64,000 bases of DNA from Leptolinea tardivitalis (GTDB taxonomy: Bacteria; Chloroflexota; Anaerolineae; Anaerolineales; Anaerolineaceae). Shown here piece by piece: positions 7,127 through 16,540 of the stretch. The translations under genes and the position numbers were made by a program. Position 1 is the stretch's first letter. The number at the start of each line of letters is the position of its first letter. The notes under the pieces are model-generated. The model ran no database searches, had not been told where the DNA came from, and saw only the letters and a program-made list of their open reading frames with translations. The stretch lies in NCBI RefSeq assembly GCF_001050275.1, contig NZ_BBYA01000011.1, forward strand, positions 186,001 through 250,000, written 5' to 3'.

Positions 7127-7579
7127 ATGAGTTTTTGGACGAGTTTAAAAATCTCATCATCTGCCCTTTTTGCACAGCGTTTACGTTTGGACACGATTTC
7201 CAATAATGTAGCCAACGCCGAGACTACCAAAACTGAAACGGGCGGACCTTATCAGCGTAAGGATGTGGTTTTCACTGCCAACAACAGAGTGCCATTCCTG
7301 GCGAACCTGATGTTGACAAACCGGTCAATTGGCGAAAAAGCTCTGAATCTTCAGGGTGTGAAAGTGGCTCAGATTAAGACAGATACAACTCCCGGCGAGA
7401 CTGTCTATGATCCAACAAATGTAAATGCTGATGCCAATGGTAATGTCACGTATCCAAATGTGAATCTGGCGGTGGAAATGACCAACATGCTTTCTGCCAC
7501 CCGTTCATACGAAGCCAATCTTTCCATGATCGATGCTGCCAAGACAATGGCCACTAAAGCCATTGAAATAGGCAGCTGA
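7127..7579 (+). CDS. flgC: Flagellar basal-body rod protein FlgC
   Basis: 150 residues from ATG 7127 with GGAGAG upstream; an alternative TTG six codons earlier overlaps the Shine-Dalgarno and is unlikely. FlgC is a proximal rod subunit exported through the flagellar apparatus. The rod/hook N-terminal motif is present (LRLDTISNNVANAETTKT) and the C-terminal motif is NLAVEMTNMLSATRSYEANL. It opens the basal-body operon. In most bacteria flgB directly precedes flgC; here flgB is found about 6 kb downstream. Confidence 0.94.
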   Translation: MSFWTSLKISSSALFAQRLRLDTISNNVANAETTKTETGGPYQRKDVVFTANNRVPFLANLMLTNRSIGEKALNLQGVKVAQIKTDTTPGETVYDPTNVNADANGNVTYPNVNLAVEMTNMLSATRSYEANLSMIDAAKTMATKAIEIGS

Positions 7580-7612
7580 TCTCCACTGATTGAATAAGAG
7601 GAGAGCACTCCT

Positions 7613-7909
7613 ATGAATGTTCCAGGAATTCGTACATATCTGCCTTCACAGGTTAATTCCACCGGAAAAACGCCCGCTACGAATACGCTAAAAGAGGTTG
7701 GCAAGACCTTTGACAGCATGTTGCAGCAGTTGAGCGATACACAGCAGACCAGTGATGATCTTCTGACCAAATTGGCGGCTGGTGAAGATGTAGATATCCA
7801 TCAGGTGATGATTGCCGCAGATCAGACGGATATCAGTTTCCGGATTGCCCTCGGTATTCGTGACAAACTGGTAGATGCCTACAAAGAAATTTCTCGGATG
7901 AGTGTTTAG
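7613..7909 (+). CDS. fliE: Flagellar hook-basal body complex protein FliE
   Basis: 98 residues, ATG 7613 with GAGGAG upstream. FliE joins the MS ring to the rod and is among the first export substrates. The family C-terminus is clear (GEDVDIHQVMIAADQTDISF, then RDKLVDAYKEISRMSV), and the N-terminal part has the conserved FDSMLQQL helix. Length is typical. It lies 33 bases after flgC and 39 bases before fliF, in the usual flgC-fliE-fliF order. Confidence 0.95.
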   Translation: MNVPGIRTYLPSQVNSTGKTPATNTLKEVGKTFDSMLQQLSDTQQTSDDLLTKLAAGEDVDIHQVMIAADQTDISFRIALGIRDKLVDAYKEISRMSV

Positions 7910-7948
7910 TCCCTTCGGGGTTCCAGATAAGACTAAGGATTCGGATAT

Positions 7949-9607
7949 ATGTTAGCAAAAGTAACCACCCAGGCCACATCTTTTTGGGAAAAACAAAAAC
8001 CGACACAACGCGTGTTGATCATTGCCGCGGCCGTTCTGGCTCTTGTAATGGTTCCGGTATTGTTTACCTGGGCTACCCAGCCGACCTATACAGTGGCTTA
8101 CAGCGGCCTCGATGAAACAGATGCCGGGGCAATTGTGGAGCAACTCAAAACACTGGGTGTTAGCTATAAATTACAGGGAACAACAATCCTGGTTCCCGCC
8201 GATAAACTGTATGATGTACGCCTGCAAATTGCCAATGCCGGTTTGCCCAAAGGCAGCAGCACTGGCTATGAATTATTCAGTCAAAATACACTGGGGATGA
8301 CGGAATTCACCCAACGGGTAACCTACCAGAGGGCTATTGAAGGTGAATTGGAACGCACGATTGGAAGCCTGGATGCAGTGGAAGGTGTTCGGGTTCATAT
8401 TGTTCAACCCGAAAAAACTTTACTGGCTTCAGATCAAGCTCCTACCACAGCCTCGATCACCATTCAGGAACGGTCTGGCCGACAGTTGGATGCCGGTCAA
8501 ATTCGTGCCATCACGTATTTAACAGCCAATGCTGTCGAGGGGTTAACCCCTGAAAACGTGGTTGTTGTAGATACAAACGGCGTTGTGCTGGCTGCGGGAA
8601 CCAGTGATGCCAATTCTGGCGCACTCTCACAGGTAGACAGCCGGCGGGCGGCTGAACTGGCTGCTGCCCAGGATGTTCAGAAGAAGGTTAAGAGCCTTTT
8701 GGATACAGCTCTGGGTCCAAATAAATCGGTGGTACAGGCTTCTGTGCGGTTGGATTGGAGTGACAAAGAAATTACATCCACCACCTTTGAGCCGACCCCC
8801 AATGCTATAAGCAGCTCTTCCAAAATATCTGAAAGTTATACATTGGAAAACGGCACTGCGGGCGGTGTGGCAGGCGCCACATCAAATTTGCCTACACCGG
8901 CAGCCGCTGCCACTACTACCACAGGTTCTCCAACGCTTTATCAGCGTTCAGAAGAAACGATTAATTACGAAATGGCCCAGGTTCAAAATCACCAGATCAT
9001 CCGGCCTGGCATGGTGGATAACATCAGCCTGTCTGTTCTGGTGGATGGAATCAGTGACCAGCAGCAACTTCAAACACTGCAGTCGGCCATTGCCGCTGCC
9101 GCTGGAATTGACCAGAAACGCGGTGACCAGCTTTCAGTGCAGTCGTTGACATTCGACAAGACCTATGCACAAAAACAGGAAGAAGATCTGGCTGTGGCTG
9201 ACCGTACCCGCATCATCATCATGGTGGCAGAAATCGTAGGAGGGCTCCTCCTGCTGGCCGGTCTGTTCTGGTACATCAGCCGATTATTGAAGAACCTGAA
9301 AGTAGCTTCCATCGATGTCTGGGAACCTGTTTTAAAGGCTGCTCCTGAATTGGCAGCTCCTCAAACGGCTGGCGGATTGGAGCTGGCCTCTGGAGCTACC
9401 AGTCAAAAACCTGCTGGATTATCGGCTGCTGCGGCTGCAAAGAGCAGTAATCTGTTGCAGGAGGCTTCGGCTAAATTCCAGCCCAAGGTGACCAGTGCTG
9501 AAGAACAGAAGATGCAGCAATTGATCACACGTCTGGCAGAAGATAATCCTGCGAGTGTGGCGGATGTCATTCAGATGTGGATGAACCAGGATAAGAAGAA
9601 TGGCTGA
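7949..9607 (+). CDS. fliF: Flagellar M-ring protein FliF
   Basis: 552 residues. FliF forms the MS ring in the cytoplasmic membrane, the base on which rod, C-ring and export gate assemble. Two membrane segments are seen, about 24-44 (VLIIAAAVLALVMVPVLF) and about 421-446. Between them lie the ring-building motifs, including YSGLDETDAGAIVEQL, GSSTGYELF, TEFTQRVTYQRAIEGELERT and VEGVRVHIVQPEKTL. A Thr/Pro/Ala-rich stretch near 305-325 is the usual variable loop. The cytoplasmic C-terminus that binds FliG is present but modest. It overlaps fliG by eight bases. Confidence 0.97.
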   Translation: MLAKVTTQATSFWEKQKPTQRVLIIAAAVLALVMVPVLFTWATQPTYTVAYSGLDETDAGAIVEQLKTLGVSYKLQGTTILVPADKLYDVRLQIANAGLPKGSSTGYELFSQNTLGMTEFTQRVTYQRAIEGELERTIGSLDAVEGVRVHIVQPEKTLLASDQAPTTASITIQERSGRQLDAGQIRAITYLTANAVEGLTPENVVVVDTNGVVLAAGTSDANSGALSQVDSRRAAELAAAQDVQKKVKSLLDTALGPNKSVVQASVRLDWSDKEITSTTFEPTPNAISSSSKISESYTLENGTAGGVAGATSNLPTPAAAATTTTGSPTLYQRSEETINYEMAQVQNHQIIRPGMVDNISLSVLVDGISDQQQLQTLQSAIAAAAGIDQKRGDQLSVQSLTFDKTYAQKQEEDLAVADRTRIIIMVAEIVGGLLLLAGLFWYISRLLKNLKVASIDVWEPVLKAAPELAAPQTAGGLELASGATSQKPAGLSAAAAAKSSNLLQEASAKFQPKVTSAEEQKMQQLITRLAEDNPASVADVIQMWMNQDKKNG

Positions 9608-10625
9608 TCAGGAAAGTCAGATAACCGGCCTTGAAAAGGCCACGGCGTTATTGCTCACTCTAGGCGTTGAAACGTCTTCACGGGTATTGCAATACCTGGG
9701 TGAAGCTGAAATGGAACGTCTTCTTCTAACCATCAGTGAAAGCGGATCTGTACAGCCGGAAGTCCGACAGACGGCTCTTGAAGAAGCGTATGCTCTGAGC
9801 ATTTCCGGGGTAGATCTGGTTGGCGGTGGAACCGAATACACACGCCAGCTTCTGGCCAGGGCAGTAGGTCCACGCCGTGGCGCAGAAATTTTGGAACGTA
9901 TTTCAGCCCGGCAGCAGATTTCTTCGTTTGAGATGCTTCGAAATGCTGATCCGGCTCAGGTTGCCGTGCTATTACAGGATGAACACCCGCAAACCATTGC
10001 ATTGGTGCTCTCCTATCTGGAAGCCAAACTGGCTGCCGATATCATGACCAATCTGCCAAGCGACCTGCAGATCGAAGTTACATTGCGGCTGGCCCGCATG
10101 GACAGAGTATCACCCCAGGTTGTCCAGGTGGTCGAACGCAATTTGAAACAAAAACTATCTGGTGTGCTTTCTGCCGCAGATTTTCGGGCAACAGGTGGTG
10201 TAAATTTCCTGGTCAAAATGATGAATCAGGTGGACCGGGATGTTCAGAAACGGATTTTTGAAGCCATGGAGCCAAAAGATCCGAAACTTGTGGAAGAGAT
10301 CCGGGCCTCCCTGTTTACCTTTGGTGACCTGGCGAGTATGGATGACCGCACCATGCAGCGTGTACTGCGTGAGGTGAATAAGAATGACCTGGCACTTTCA
10401 CTCAAAGGCGCTCCGGAAAAACTTAAAGAATTGGTATTTCGCAACCTTTCTGAACGCGCCCGCGATAGTTTGAAGGAAGAAATTGAAATTCTCGGTCCGC
10501 AGTTGGCGAAGGATGTTTACGCTGCACAAAGAAAAATCATCGAATTGGTCCGCGCCCTGGAAGAAGCTGGTGAAATTGTGATAGTCGGTTCAGGTGGAGG
10601 ATCTGGTGATGCCGTCATCCTTTAG
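9600..10625 (+). CDS. fliG: Flagellar motor switch protein FliG
   Basis: 341 residues, ATG 9600, overlapping the end of fliF, so translation is likely coupled. FliG is the C-ring component that binds FliF and meets the stator to produce torque. The middle-domain motif EHPQ occurs near residue 127 (QDEHPQTIALVLSYL), and the C-terminal domain has the charged torque helix region (MDDRTMQRVLREVNKNDLAL, then RNLSERA). Length is typical. FliM and FliN, the other switch subunits, are not in the window. Confidence 0.97.
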   Translation: MADQESQITGLEKATALLLTLGVETSSRVLQYLGEAEMERLLLTISESGSVQPEVRQTALEEAYALSISGVDLVGGGTEYTRQLLARAVGPRRGAEILERISARQQISSFEMLRNADPAQVAVLLQDEHPQTIALVLSYLEAKLAADIMTNLPSDLQIEVTLRLARMDRVSPQVVQVVERNLKQKLSGVLSAADFRATGGVNFLVKMMNQVDRDVQKRIFEAMEPKDPKLVEEIRASLFTFGDLASMDDRTMQRVLREVNKNDLALSLKGAPEKLKELVFRNLSERARDSLKEEIEILGPQLAKDVYAAQRKIIELVRALEEAGEIVIVGSGGGSGDAVIL

Positions 10626-11571
10626 GGTGATCAAAAACGGACAGGAAGATGGTATCTCTCCGTTTTCATTAAACGGATTGAGTGCTTTTACTGCCGATGA
10701 GGTTTCGTCTGGGGACGCAACCCTTGAAACTTCAGCCACCGTTGTCCATCCATCCGAATCCCAGCCGAAAACCACCCAGGCAGCGGTTGAATCACCTGCT
10801 GCCCGAGTGACAACGGCTGTCTGGTCAAAAAAGCATTCACCTATCATCGAGGATAACCAGGCAAGGAACGATATCCGAATGTGGGTGGTTCAGGAATTTA
10901 TCAAAGAGAATCGCAAGAAAAGTGATAATCCTTCAGAACCGGCCGCTCCTGTTGCGGCGCCTCCCGTGCAGGATTATTCTCATCTGCTGGATGAAGCCAA
11001 AGCGAAAGCCGATGAGATCATCTCGACAGCCGAAAAAAATGCGGCTGCCATTCTTGAACAGGCCAATACTGACGCTGAAACCATCAAGCAAAAAGCGTTT
11101 ATGGAAGGCATGACAGCTTCCCGTAACGAAATCTCTCAGACGCTGCATCAGGTGAAACGGATATTTCAAGAGGCACAACTCTGGCAGGAACAGGTCATGC
11201 GGGAGAGTCAGGGTCGGATTATTGATATGGTTCTGGCAATAGGAAAAAAATTGTTTGGTAATGGTTTTGAATTACCTGCCGAACAAATTGATCATATCGT
11301 CAGCCGGGCTATTAATGAAGCCAGTCGATTGGGGAACCTGCGGATTTACTTGAACCCGGAAGATGCCAAATTGCTGGTTAATCTCTGGCAGGAATCAGAA
11401 CTGACTATTAACGGCCAGCAAATACAGATTGTATCCAGCCAGAATATTTCACGCGGCGGTTGTTTTGTTGATGGACAATTCGGTATTGTAGACGGACGGG
11501 TGGAAGAACAAATTGATCAGATTAATTCTTCCATCAAGACAGCGGAAACGAATATGGAGATAAAAGAATGA
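10609..11571 (+). CDS. fliH: Flagellar assembly protein FliH
   Basis: 320 residues from ATG 10609, preferred over an in-frame GTG at 10594 because GGTGGAGG sits at the right distance. FliH regulates the FliI ATPase and links it to the C-ring. The N-terminal about 130 residues are low-complexity Ala/Pro/Ser-rich; the middle ([20 protein letters not shown]) is the glycine-poor coiled-coil region like ATP-synthase subunit b; the C-terminal domain resembles subunit delta ([20 protein letters not shown]). It is longer than the usual 230-260 residues because of the N-terminal extension. It overlaps fliG by 17 bases and shares ATGA with fliI. Confidence 0.9.
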   Translation: MPSSFRVIKNGQEDGISPFSLNGLSAFTADEVSSGDATLETSATVVHPSESQPKTTQAAVESPAARVTTAVWSKKHSPIIEDNQARNDIRMWVVQEFIKENRKKSDNPSEPAAPVAAPPVQDYSHLLDEAKAKADEIISTAEKNAAAILEQANTDAETIKQKAFMEGMTASRNEISQTLHQVKRIFQEAQLWQEQVMRESQGRIIDMVLAIGKKLFGNGFELPAEQIDHIVSRAINEASRLGNLRIYLNPEDAKLLVNLWQESELTINGQQIQIVSSQNISRGGCFVDGQFGIVDGRVEEQIDQINSSIKTAETNMEIKE

Positions 11572-12908
11572 ACCAGGTGAATCCTGTTGATTTCTCTCCA
11601 TTGCTCCGCTCGCTGGATAATTGCAATGCTTTGCGTGTGTCTGGCAGAGTGGTTCAGGTGATCGGACTGACAATTGAGGCTGTAGGGCTTGATTGCCAGA
11701 TCGGTGAAGTTTGTGAAATTCGAGCCCGTTCAGGCGAGAAAATTCTCTCAGAGGTGGTGGGTTTCCGCAACAGCACCACTTTGCTCATGCCTCTGGGGAA
11801 CATGGAAGGAATTCAACCAGATAGTTCCATCTATCCGCAAAAAACTGTTTTACGGGCACCAGTCGGATCTCAATTGCTCGGGCGTGTGCTTGATGGACTG
11901 GGCGAGCCAATCGATGGCAACGGCCCGCTGGGAGAAGTCGAGACACGGCCGATTAACAATGCCGCGCCCCACCCAATGGAGCGGCAAATTATCACCGAAC
12001 CCCTGGTGACGGGTGTACGGGCGATTGATGGATTCTTGACCTGCGGTAAAGGTCAACGTATGGGCATCTTTGCCGGTTCAGGTGTTGGTAAAAGCACTCT
12101 GATGGGGTCAATCGCCCGCAGTTCCCATTCCGATGTATCTGTGATTGCCCTGATCGGTGAACGCGGTCGTGAAGTTCGCGATTTTGTCGAAGGTGATTTG
12201 GGTAAAGAAGGTCTTGAACGATCTGTGGTGGTAGTTTCAACATCTGACAAACCGGCCTTGATGCGCTTAAAAGCGGCTTACGTTGCCATGACGATTGCCG
12301 AAGATTTTCGTGATCAAGGTATGGATGTAACCTTCTTGATGGACTCGGTCACCCGGTTTGCCATGGCACAACGAGAAGTTGGACTGGCTATTGGTGAACC
12401 GCCTGCTAGCAGGGGCTACACTCCATCTGTATTTGCCCTGCTGCCTAAACTGTTGGAGCGTGCCGGTACCGGACAGCGCGGTTCAATCACAGGTTATTTC
12501 ACCGTATTGGTGGAAGGCGATGATTTCAATGAACCCATTTGTGATGCCGTCCGCTCTATTCTGGATGGGCACATCATTCTCAGTCGTCAACTGGCCACCC
12601 GCAACCATTACCCGGCCATTGATGTTCTGGGAAGTATATCCAGAGTCATGCCGCACATCACCTCTCGTGAACACCGCAGCTGGGCGGCCAAAGCACGGAG
12701 ATTACTGGCCACATATGAAAAAGCCCGCGATCTGATCAATATTGGTGCCTATGTGGCTGGCAGTGATCCCGAAGTGGATGAAGCAATTTCTGCCATGCCC
12801 ATCATTGATTCATTCCTGTTACAGGGAAAAGAGTTCTCTGAATTTTCAGAGACGTTATCTCAATTGGAGAGCATCGGGGGAGAAATAGGAGTTGATCATG
12901 CCGCCTAA
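11568..12908 (+). CDS. fliI: Flagellum-specific ATP synthase FliI
   Basis: 446 residues. FliI is the hexameric ATPase of the flagellar type III export apparatus, related to F1 beta. Walker A is GSGVGKST near residue 169, the Walker B region is [20 protein letters not shown], and the family segments [30 protein letters not shown] and [15 protein letters not shown] are all present. Nothing essential is missing. It overlaps fliH (ATGA) and fliJ, the normal fliH-fliI-fliJ module. Confidence 0.97.
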   Translation: MNQVNPVDFSPLLRSLDNCNALRVSGRVVQVIGLTIEAVGLDCQIGEVCEIRARSGEKILSEVVGFRNSTTLLMPLGNMEGIQPDSSIYPQKTVLRAPVGSQLLGRVLDGLGEPIDGNGPLGEVETRPINNAAPHPMERQIITEPLVTGVRAIDGFLTCGKGQRMGIFAGSGVGKSTLMGSIARSSHSDVSVIALIGERGREVRDFVEGDLGKEGLERSVVVVSTSDKPALMRLKAAYVAMTIAEDFRDQGMDVTFLMDSVTRFAMAQREVGLAIGEPPASRGYTPSVFALLPKLLERAGTGQRGSITGYFTVLVEGDDFNEPICDAVRSILDGHIILSRQLATRNHYPAIDVLGSISRVMPHITSREHRSWAAKARRLLATYEKARDLINIGAYVAGSDPEVDEAISAMPIIDSFLLQGKEFSEFSETLSQLESIGGEIGVDHAA

Positions 12909-13383
12909 ATTCTCTCTGCAGAATGTTCTGGATTATCGACACAGTAAAGTAGAGAAGTTGGAAGTCACATTTGGTCATTTGCAGAACCAATTGCAGAATG
13001 CCAGGGATCAACTGGGTTCTTTGGAAAAAGAACGCGAAGGGTTGCTGCAAGAACTGGCTTCATATCAGAATGGTGATCTAAATCTGCAAAAAATTCTTCA
13101 AGCCCGCACATTCTTAAAACGTCTTCAAAAAGGGATTGACCGCCAGAAAGGTGAAATCGCCAATCTGGTCATTGAAGTGGAGAATGCCCGTCAGGCGCTG
13201 ATTCAGGCTAAGCAGGATGAAGCCGCTCTCGAGAAATTAAGCGAGAAAGAATTGCAGATATATACCGAACGCGTAAATATGCGTGAAAAACAACAACAGA
13301 ATGATATTTACATCAGTCAGGCGCATGCTGCCAATGAAAAGAAAATGCGCGAAAGGGTTTCCAATGTTCGATATGTCTTCTAG
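12898..13383 (+). CDS. fliJ: Flagellar export protein FliJ
   Basis: 161 residues from ATG 12898, with AGGAG upstream; a TTG two codons earlier is less likely. FliJ is the coiled-coil stalk that sits in the FliI hexamer and activates the export gate. The protein starts [22 protein letters not shown], typical of FliJ (the run given here is split: [13 protein letters not shown] and [12 protein letters not shown]), and is almost entirely predicted coiled coil, rich in Gln, Glu and Lys. It overlaps fliI by 11 bases and the following transglycosylase gene by about 20 bases. Confidence 0.88.
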   Translation: MPPKFSLQNVLDYRHSKVEKLEVTFGHLQNQLQNARDQLGSLEKEREGLLQELASYQNGDLNLQKILQARTFLKRLQKGIDRQKGEIANLVIEVENARQALIQAKQDEAALEKLSEKELQIYTERVNMREKQQQNDIYISQAHAANEKKMRERVSNVRYVF

Positions 13384-13888
13384 CTCCACCTCAAATGTTC
13401 AGATGGTCATGATTCAGGCTTTGATCAAACTGCTCGAAAAGACGCTGGCCGGTAAGGGATTATCCGGTGATCTGTCTGAATTATCGGGTTCCTCAACAAG
13501 TAAAAAAGCTGGTAGCTTTGAATCGATCATTCAAAAAGCCAGTGCCAAATATGGCGTTGATGCTGATCTTGTCAAGGCGGTCATTCAAAACGAGTCTGCG
13601 TATGACCCGGAGGCCGTTTCTTCTGCCGGGGCGATGGGACTTATGCAGCTCATGCCGGCAACGGCAGCCAGTCTGGGGGTTGAGAATCCACTCGACCCGG
13701 AAGAAAACATTGAAGGTGGGGTGAAATTACTGCGTGAATTATTAAACCAGTTTGGCGGAAACCTGACCAATACTGTGGCTGCATACAACGCCGGAGCCGG
13801 CGCGGTGCAGCAATATGGCGGAGTTCCCCCGTACCAGGAAACGCAATTATATGTAAATCGGGTTCTTTCTACCTATGGAAAGAGCTAG
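13364..13888 (+). CDS. Lytic transglycosylase, SLT domain, flagellar
   Basis: About 174 residues if the ATG at 13364 is used (another ATG at 13373). The SLT/goose-lysozyme-like domain fills residues about 45-170: ADLVKAVIQNESAYDPEAVS with the catalytic Glu near residue 77, then SAGAMGLMQLMPATAASLG and NTVAAYNAGAGAVQQYGG. It would cut peptidoglycan so that the rod can pass the wall, the job done by FlgJ or similar enzymes elsewhere. There is no classical signal peptide, so export by the flagellar apparatus is likely. The gene overlaps fliJ and precedes flgB, so it is firmly part of the operon. Confidence 0.9.
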   Translation: MFDMSSSSTSNVQMVMIQALIKLLEKTLAGKGLSGDLSELSGSSTSKKAGSFESIIQKASAKYGVDADLVKAVIQNESAYDPEAVSSAGAMGLMQLMPATAASLGVENPLDPEENIEGGVKLLRELLNQFGGNLTNTVAAYNAGAGAVQQYGGVPPYQETQLYVNRVLSTYGKS

Positions 13889-13903
13889 AAAGGGATTCTA
13901 GAT

Positions 13904-14305
13904 ATGACAGATCCAATCACGGGTGATTCTTCTCTCAATATTGCCAGCAAGGCAATGGATGGGTTGTCTTTACGCAGAAATGTCATCAGTCAGAATGTTG
14001 CCAATGTGGATACCCCAGGGTATCACGCCCTGGAATTGAACTTTGAAAGCGAGTTGAAGCGGTCCATGAGTTCATCACCGAAATTGAGTATGAAACTGAC
14101 AAGCCCCAAACATCAGCTTCCAAAGGATCAGGCATCCGGTCCTTATATGGCAAAACTCCGCTCGGGAGGAACTGAACGGGCGGATGGCAATAATGTCGAT
14201 ATCGACCAGGAGTTAGTGGAAATGACCGAGACCGGCATCCGGTACAGCGCACTGACTACGGCCGTTACGAAAAAACTCAGTCTTTTAAAAAATATAGCGA
14301 GGTGA
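13904..14305 (+). CDS. flgB: Flagellar basal-body rod protein FlgB
   Basis: 133 residues. FlgB is a proximal rod subunit. The signature near residue 30 is RRNVISQNVANVDTPGYHA, and the C-terminus has NNVDIDQELVEMTETGIRYSA. Length is usual (about 130). Its location is unusual: it follows fliJ and the transglycosylase rather than preceding flgC, which lies at 7127. It is followed after four bases by fliK. Confidence 0.94.
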   Translation: MTDPITGDSSLNIASKAMDGLSLRRNVISQNVANVDTPGYHALELNFESELKRSMSSSPKLSMKLTSPKHQLPKDQASGPYMAKLRSGGTERADGNNVDIDQELVEMTETGIRYSALTTAVTKKLSLLKNIAR

Positions 14306-14309
14306 GCCT

Positions 14310-15575
14310 ATGATATGTGCAGATGTGCAATCGTTGGCGCGTGCTGCGCCAGAAACGACATCCACCCCAAAAATTTCGTATGGGGATCCGGGCAGTTCGT
14401 TTGATCAATTCCTGCAAGCTGTAAAAACTGATCGTTCTGTGAAGAACGAAACCTCTTCCACTGATCGGATGGTGGAACGGAAATCTTCTCGAGAAGACAG
14501 GCAGCCTGAACGGACAGAGACGGTGGACGAGAAACCGGTTGAACAGAAACCCGTCGCGCAGAAAAAGACCGACGAAAAACCGGTAAAAGAAACCAAACTC
14601 GATGACACTGCCCCATCGGAAGATGCACAAAAGGCAGAAGAGATTGATAAAACCCTGCAAGAGGCTATGGCTGCTGCTCTAGCTGTACAATCTGCTGCTG
14701 CCCAGGTACAACAGCCGGAGACACAGGTTGACACAGCTAACGCTGATGTCGCTGATGCCGAAGTAGCTGTCCCTGCTGCCAATGTGGCGGTTATGCAAGC
14801 TCCGCAGCAAACTGTCATACAACTGCCGGAAACCGAACCTCAGCCGTTGCCGGACGAGCTGAAACAGGCTGTTCAACAGCCAAATACCGAAGTGAAGGAT
14901 TTTCAGAATCTGGCAAATACTGCCGCTCAGAACCTTGAGAATCAGGAAGCGGTCAATCAACCGGCCGTCAATACCGCGGTAACCGAGAGCACACCCAAGG
15001 GCGAGTCTTCTCAGTTGAAAAACCTGGATGCCCAGGAACCAGCCGTCAAATTGGTTGACATCACTGCCCAGGCAGATGATATGGCGCAGGTGGATACAAA
15101 CAACCAGATCAATAATGTCTATGCCCTGGCGAATGCCAAGACCGACAATCTGGTTCAACCGAAAACGCTTCCCATGATCCAAAAGATCAGCCATGAAGTG
15201 ACCGAACTGGCTCGTGAAAACGGGAAATCATTGCGCATTCAAATCCATCCTGAAAATCTGGGAAAAATCGATCTGAAATTGATGTCAAACAGCGATGGGT
15301 TGAAAGTTGTCATGACGACCGAAATCCCGGCTACGGCAAAACTTCTGGAAACTCACATGGATCAATTGCAGCGTTCACTGGCCGATGCCGGTCTTTCCCT
15401 CAGTGGAATGTCAGTTAACAGTCAGGGTGCGCAAGGCCAATCCGCAAATTCTTCACTCAACCAGTCACAGCCTGGCAACACAAAAAATTCTCTTCCTGTT
15501 TTCCAACAGGATACAGAGGCAACTGTACCAGTGAAAAGCCAGGTTTCAACGTCCGGTTTGGATTACCGGGTATAA
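14310..15575 (+). CDS. fliK: Flagellar hook-length control protein FliK
   Basis: 421 residues. FliK measures hook length and triggers the export specificity switch from rod/hook to filament proteins. The N-terminal two thirds are low complexity, rich in Glu/Lys/Pro then Ala/Gln (for example QPLPDELKQAVQQPNTEVK), typical of the molecular ruler. The C-terminal Flg_hook domain (about 290-385) is clear: ELARENGKSLRIQIHPENLG, then DLKLMSNSDGLKVVMTTE and LQRSLADAGLSLSGMSV. It lies before flgD and flgE, as in Bacillus. A second FliK-like gene is found at 18180. Confidence 0.9.
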   Translation: MICADVQSLARAAPETTSTPKISYGDPGSSFDQFLQAVKTDRSVKNETSSTDRMVERKSSREDRQPERTETVDEKPVEQKPVAQKKTDEKPVKETKLDDTAPSEDAQKAEEIDKTLQEAMAAALAVQSAAAQVQQPETQVDTANADVADAEVAVPAANVAVMQAPQQTVIQLPETEPQPLPDELKQAVQQPNTEVKDFQNLANTAAQNLENQEAVNQPAVNTAVTESTPKGESSQLKNLDAQEPAVKLVDITAQADDMAQVDTNNQINNVYALANAKTDNLVQPKTLPMIQKISHEVTELARENGKSLRIQIHPENLGKIDLKLMSNSDGLKVVMTTEIPATAKLLETHMDQLQRSLADAGLSLSGMSVNSQGAQGQSANSSLNQSQPGNTKNSLPVFQQDTEATVPVKSQVSTSGLDYRV

Positions 15576-15587
15576 GCGAGGTAGAAA

Positions 15588-16058
15588 ATGATAAAAGTTG
15601 GAGATCGAAACTATACCGGGGCCGCGAGTGAAACATCCTCCTCGAGTAAGTCAACAACGTCAACCCAAAATACCAGTGCTGATTTTATGAGTTTGCTGCT
15701 GGCTCAGTTGACTAACCAGAATCCTCTTGAGCCTATGGATGACACCGAGATGGTTTCACAAATGGTTTCAATGAACAGTCTGGAAGAATTGCAGAAGATC
15801 ACCAAAGCCATACAGACCATGTCACAAACCAACCAGTTTGCTTCAGCCGCTACTCTGATGGATAAAACGGTTACCTATCTGAACGATGACGAGGAACCTG
15901 TTTCAGGCAAGGTAAGCGGAATCACCATGGCCAATTCCGAAGTCTACCTCACAGTAGGTGGCACATCCGTAAAACTTTCGGATATCGTCAAGGTTACTTC
16001 TTCTTCGACAGATAATTCAACTGTTAAAGAAACTGATGCCACGGAAACGGAGGCATAG
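15588..16058 (+). CDS. flgD: Flagellar hook assembly (capping) protein FlgD
   Basis: 156 residues. FlgD caps the growing hook and allows FlgE subunits to insert. The conserved N-terminal core is present: SADFMSLLLAQLTNQNPLEP, MDDTEMVSQMVSMNSLEEL and ITKAIQ. The C-terminal FlgD Ig-like/tudor part is short, as in the compact FlgD of Gram-positive bacteria; in gamma-proteobacteria the protein is about 220 residues. It follows fliK after 12 bases with GAGGTAG upstream. Confidence 0.93.
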   Translation: MIKVGDRNYTGAASETSSSSKSTTSTQNTSADFMSLLLAQLTNQNPLEPMDDTEMVSQMVSMNSLEELQKITKAIQTMSQTNQFASAATLMDKTVTYLNDDEEPVSGKVSGITMANSEVYLTVGGTSVKLSDIVKVTSSSTDNSTVKETDATETEA

Positions 16059-16067
16059 GAGAAGCTG

Positions 16068-16478
16068 ATGGTAGATCCGATTCGGGTAAACGCTGTTCAA
16101 TCACAGACTACCCAATCTGGCAGTCAGGCAACCAGCCGGGTTCAATCAGGCGGCAGCAGTTTTGCCGATACTCTGGCACAAGCCCAGGGAGTGCGTTTTT
16201 CAAACCACGCCCAAAAACGGTTGGATGATCGGGCAATCAATCTCCCGGAAGATGGCCTTCAACGATTAAATAATGCTGTTGAAAAAGCCAAAGCCCGCGG
16301 TGGAAAAGAATCGCTCATTCTGATGGATGATCTGGCGTTCATCGTCAACGTAAAAGATCGGGTGGTCGTAACCACTATGGATGCAAAACAACGCGGCGAG
16401 GGTGTCTTCACCCAGATTGATAGTGTTGTTTTTGCCGATAAGGCCGAAGGTTCTGCGAAAACGGCCGATAACCAGTAA
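16068..16478 (+). CDS. Flagellar operon protein of the TIGR02530 (Flg_new) family
   Basis: 136 residues, GGAG before the ATG. The family is known from Firmicutes and related flagellar operons, always next to flgD and flgE; its biochemical role is not established. The conserved block covers residues about 40-125: VRFSNHAQKRLDDRAINLPE, then KGGKES-like ARGGKESLILMDDLAFIVNV and DRVVVTTMD. It has no signal peptide or membrane segment. The position between flgD and flgE supports the assignment and a role in hook assembly. Confidence 0.85.
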   Translation: MVDPIRVNAVQSQTTQSGSQATSRVQSGGSSFADTLAQAQGVRFSNHAQKRLDDRAINLPEDGLQRLNNAVEKAKARGGKESLILMDDLAFIVNVKDRVVVTTMDAKQRGEGVFTQIDSVVFADKAEGSAKTADNQ

Positions 16479-16540
16479 TACTCTAGTTTCATAGGCCGGC
16501 CCTCTTGGAGGAAGCCTGTGAGAAATGTTCGGAGGGTAAA

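Noticed and set aside
8198-8205. GCCGATAA, the sigma-28 -10 box, inside fliF
   Set aside because: It lies in coding sequence (Pro-Ala-Asp-Lys) and the position 15 bases upstream reads AACA, not TAAA.
14405-15194. Open frames of 137 and 171 residues on the minus strand opposite fliK
   Set aside because: Cys/Ser/Arg-rich translations arising from the biased codons of the low-complexity FliK ruler; not protein-like.
16434-16441. GCCGATAA at the end of the TIGR02530 gene, ahead of flgE
   Set aside because: Tempting because flgE follows, but the -35 position reads GATT and the motif encodes Ala-Asp-Lys of the protein.
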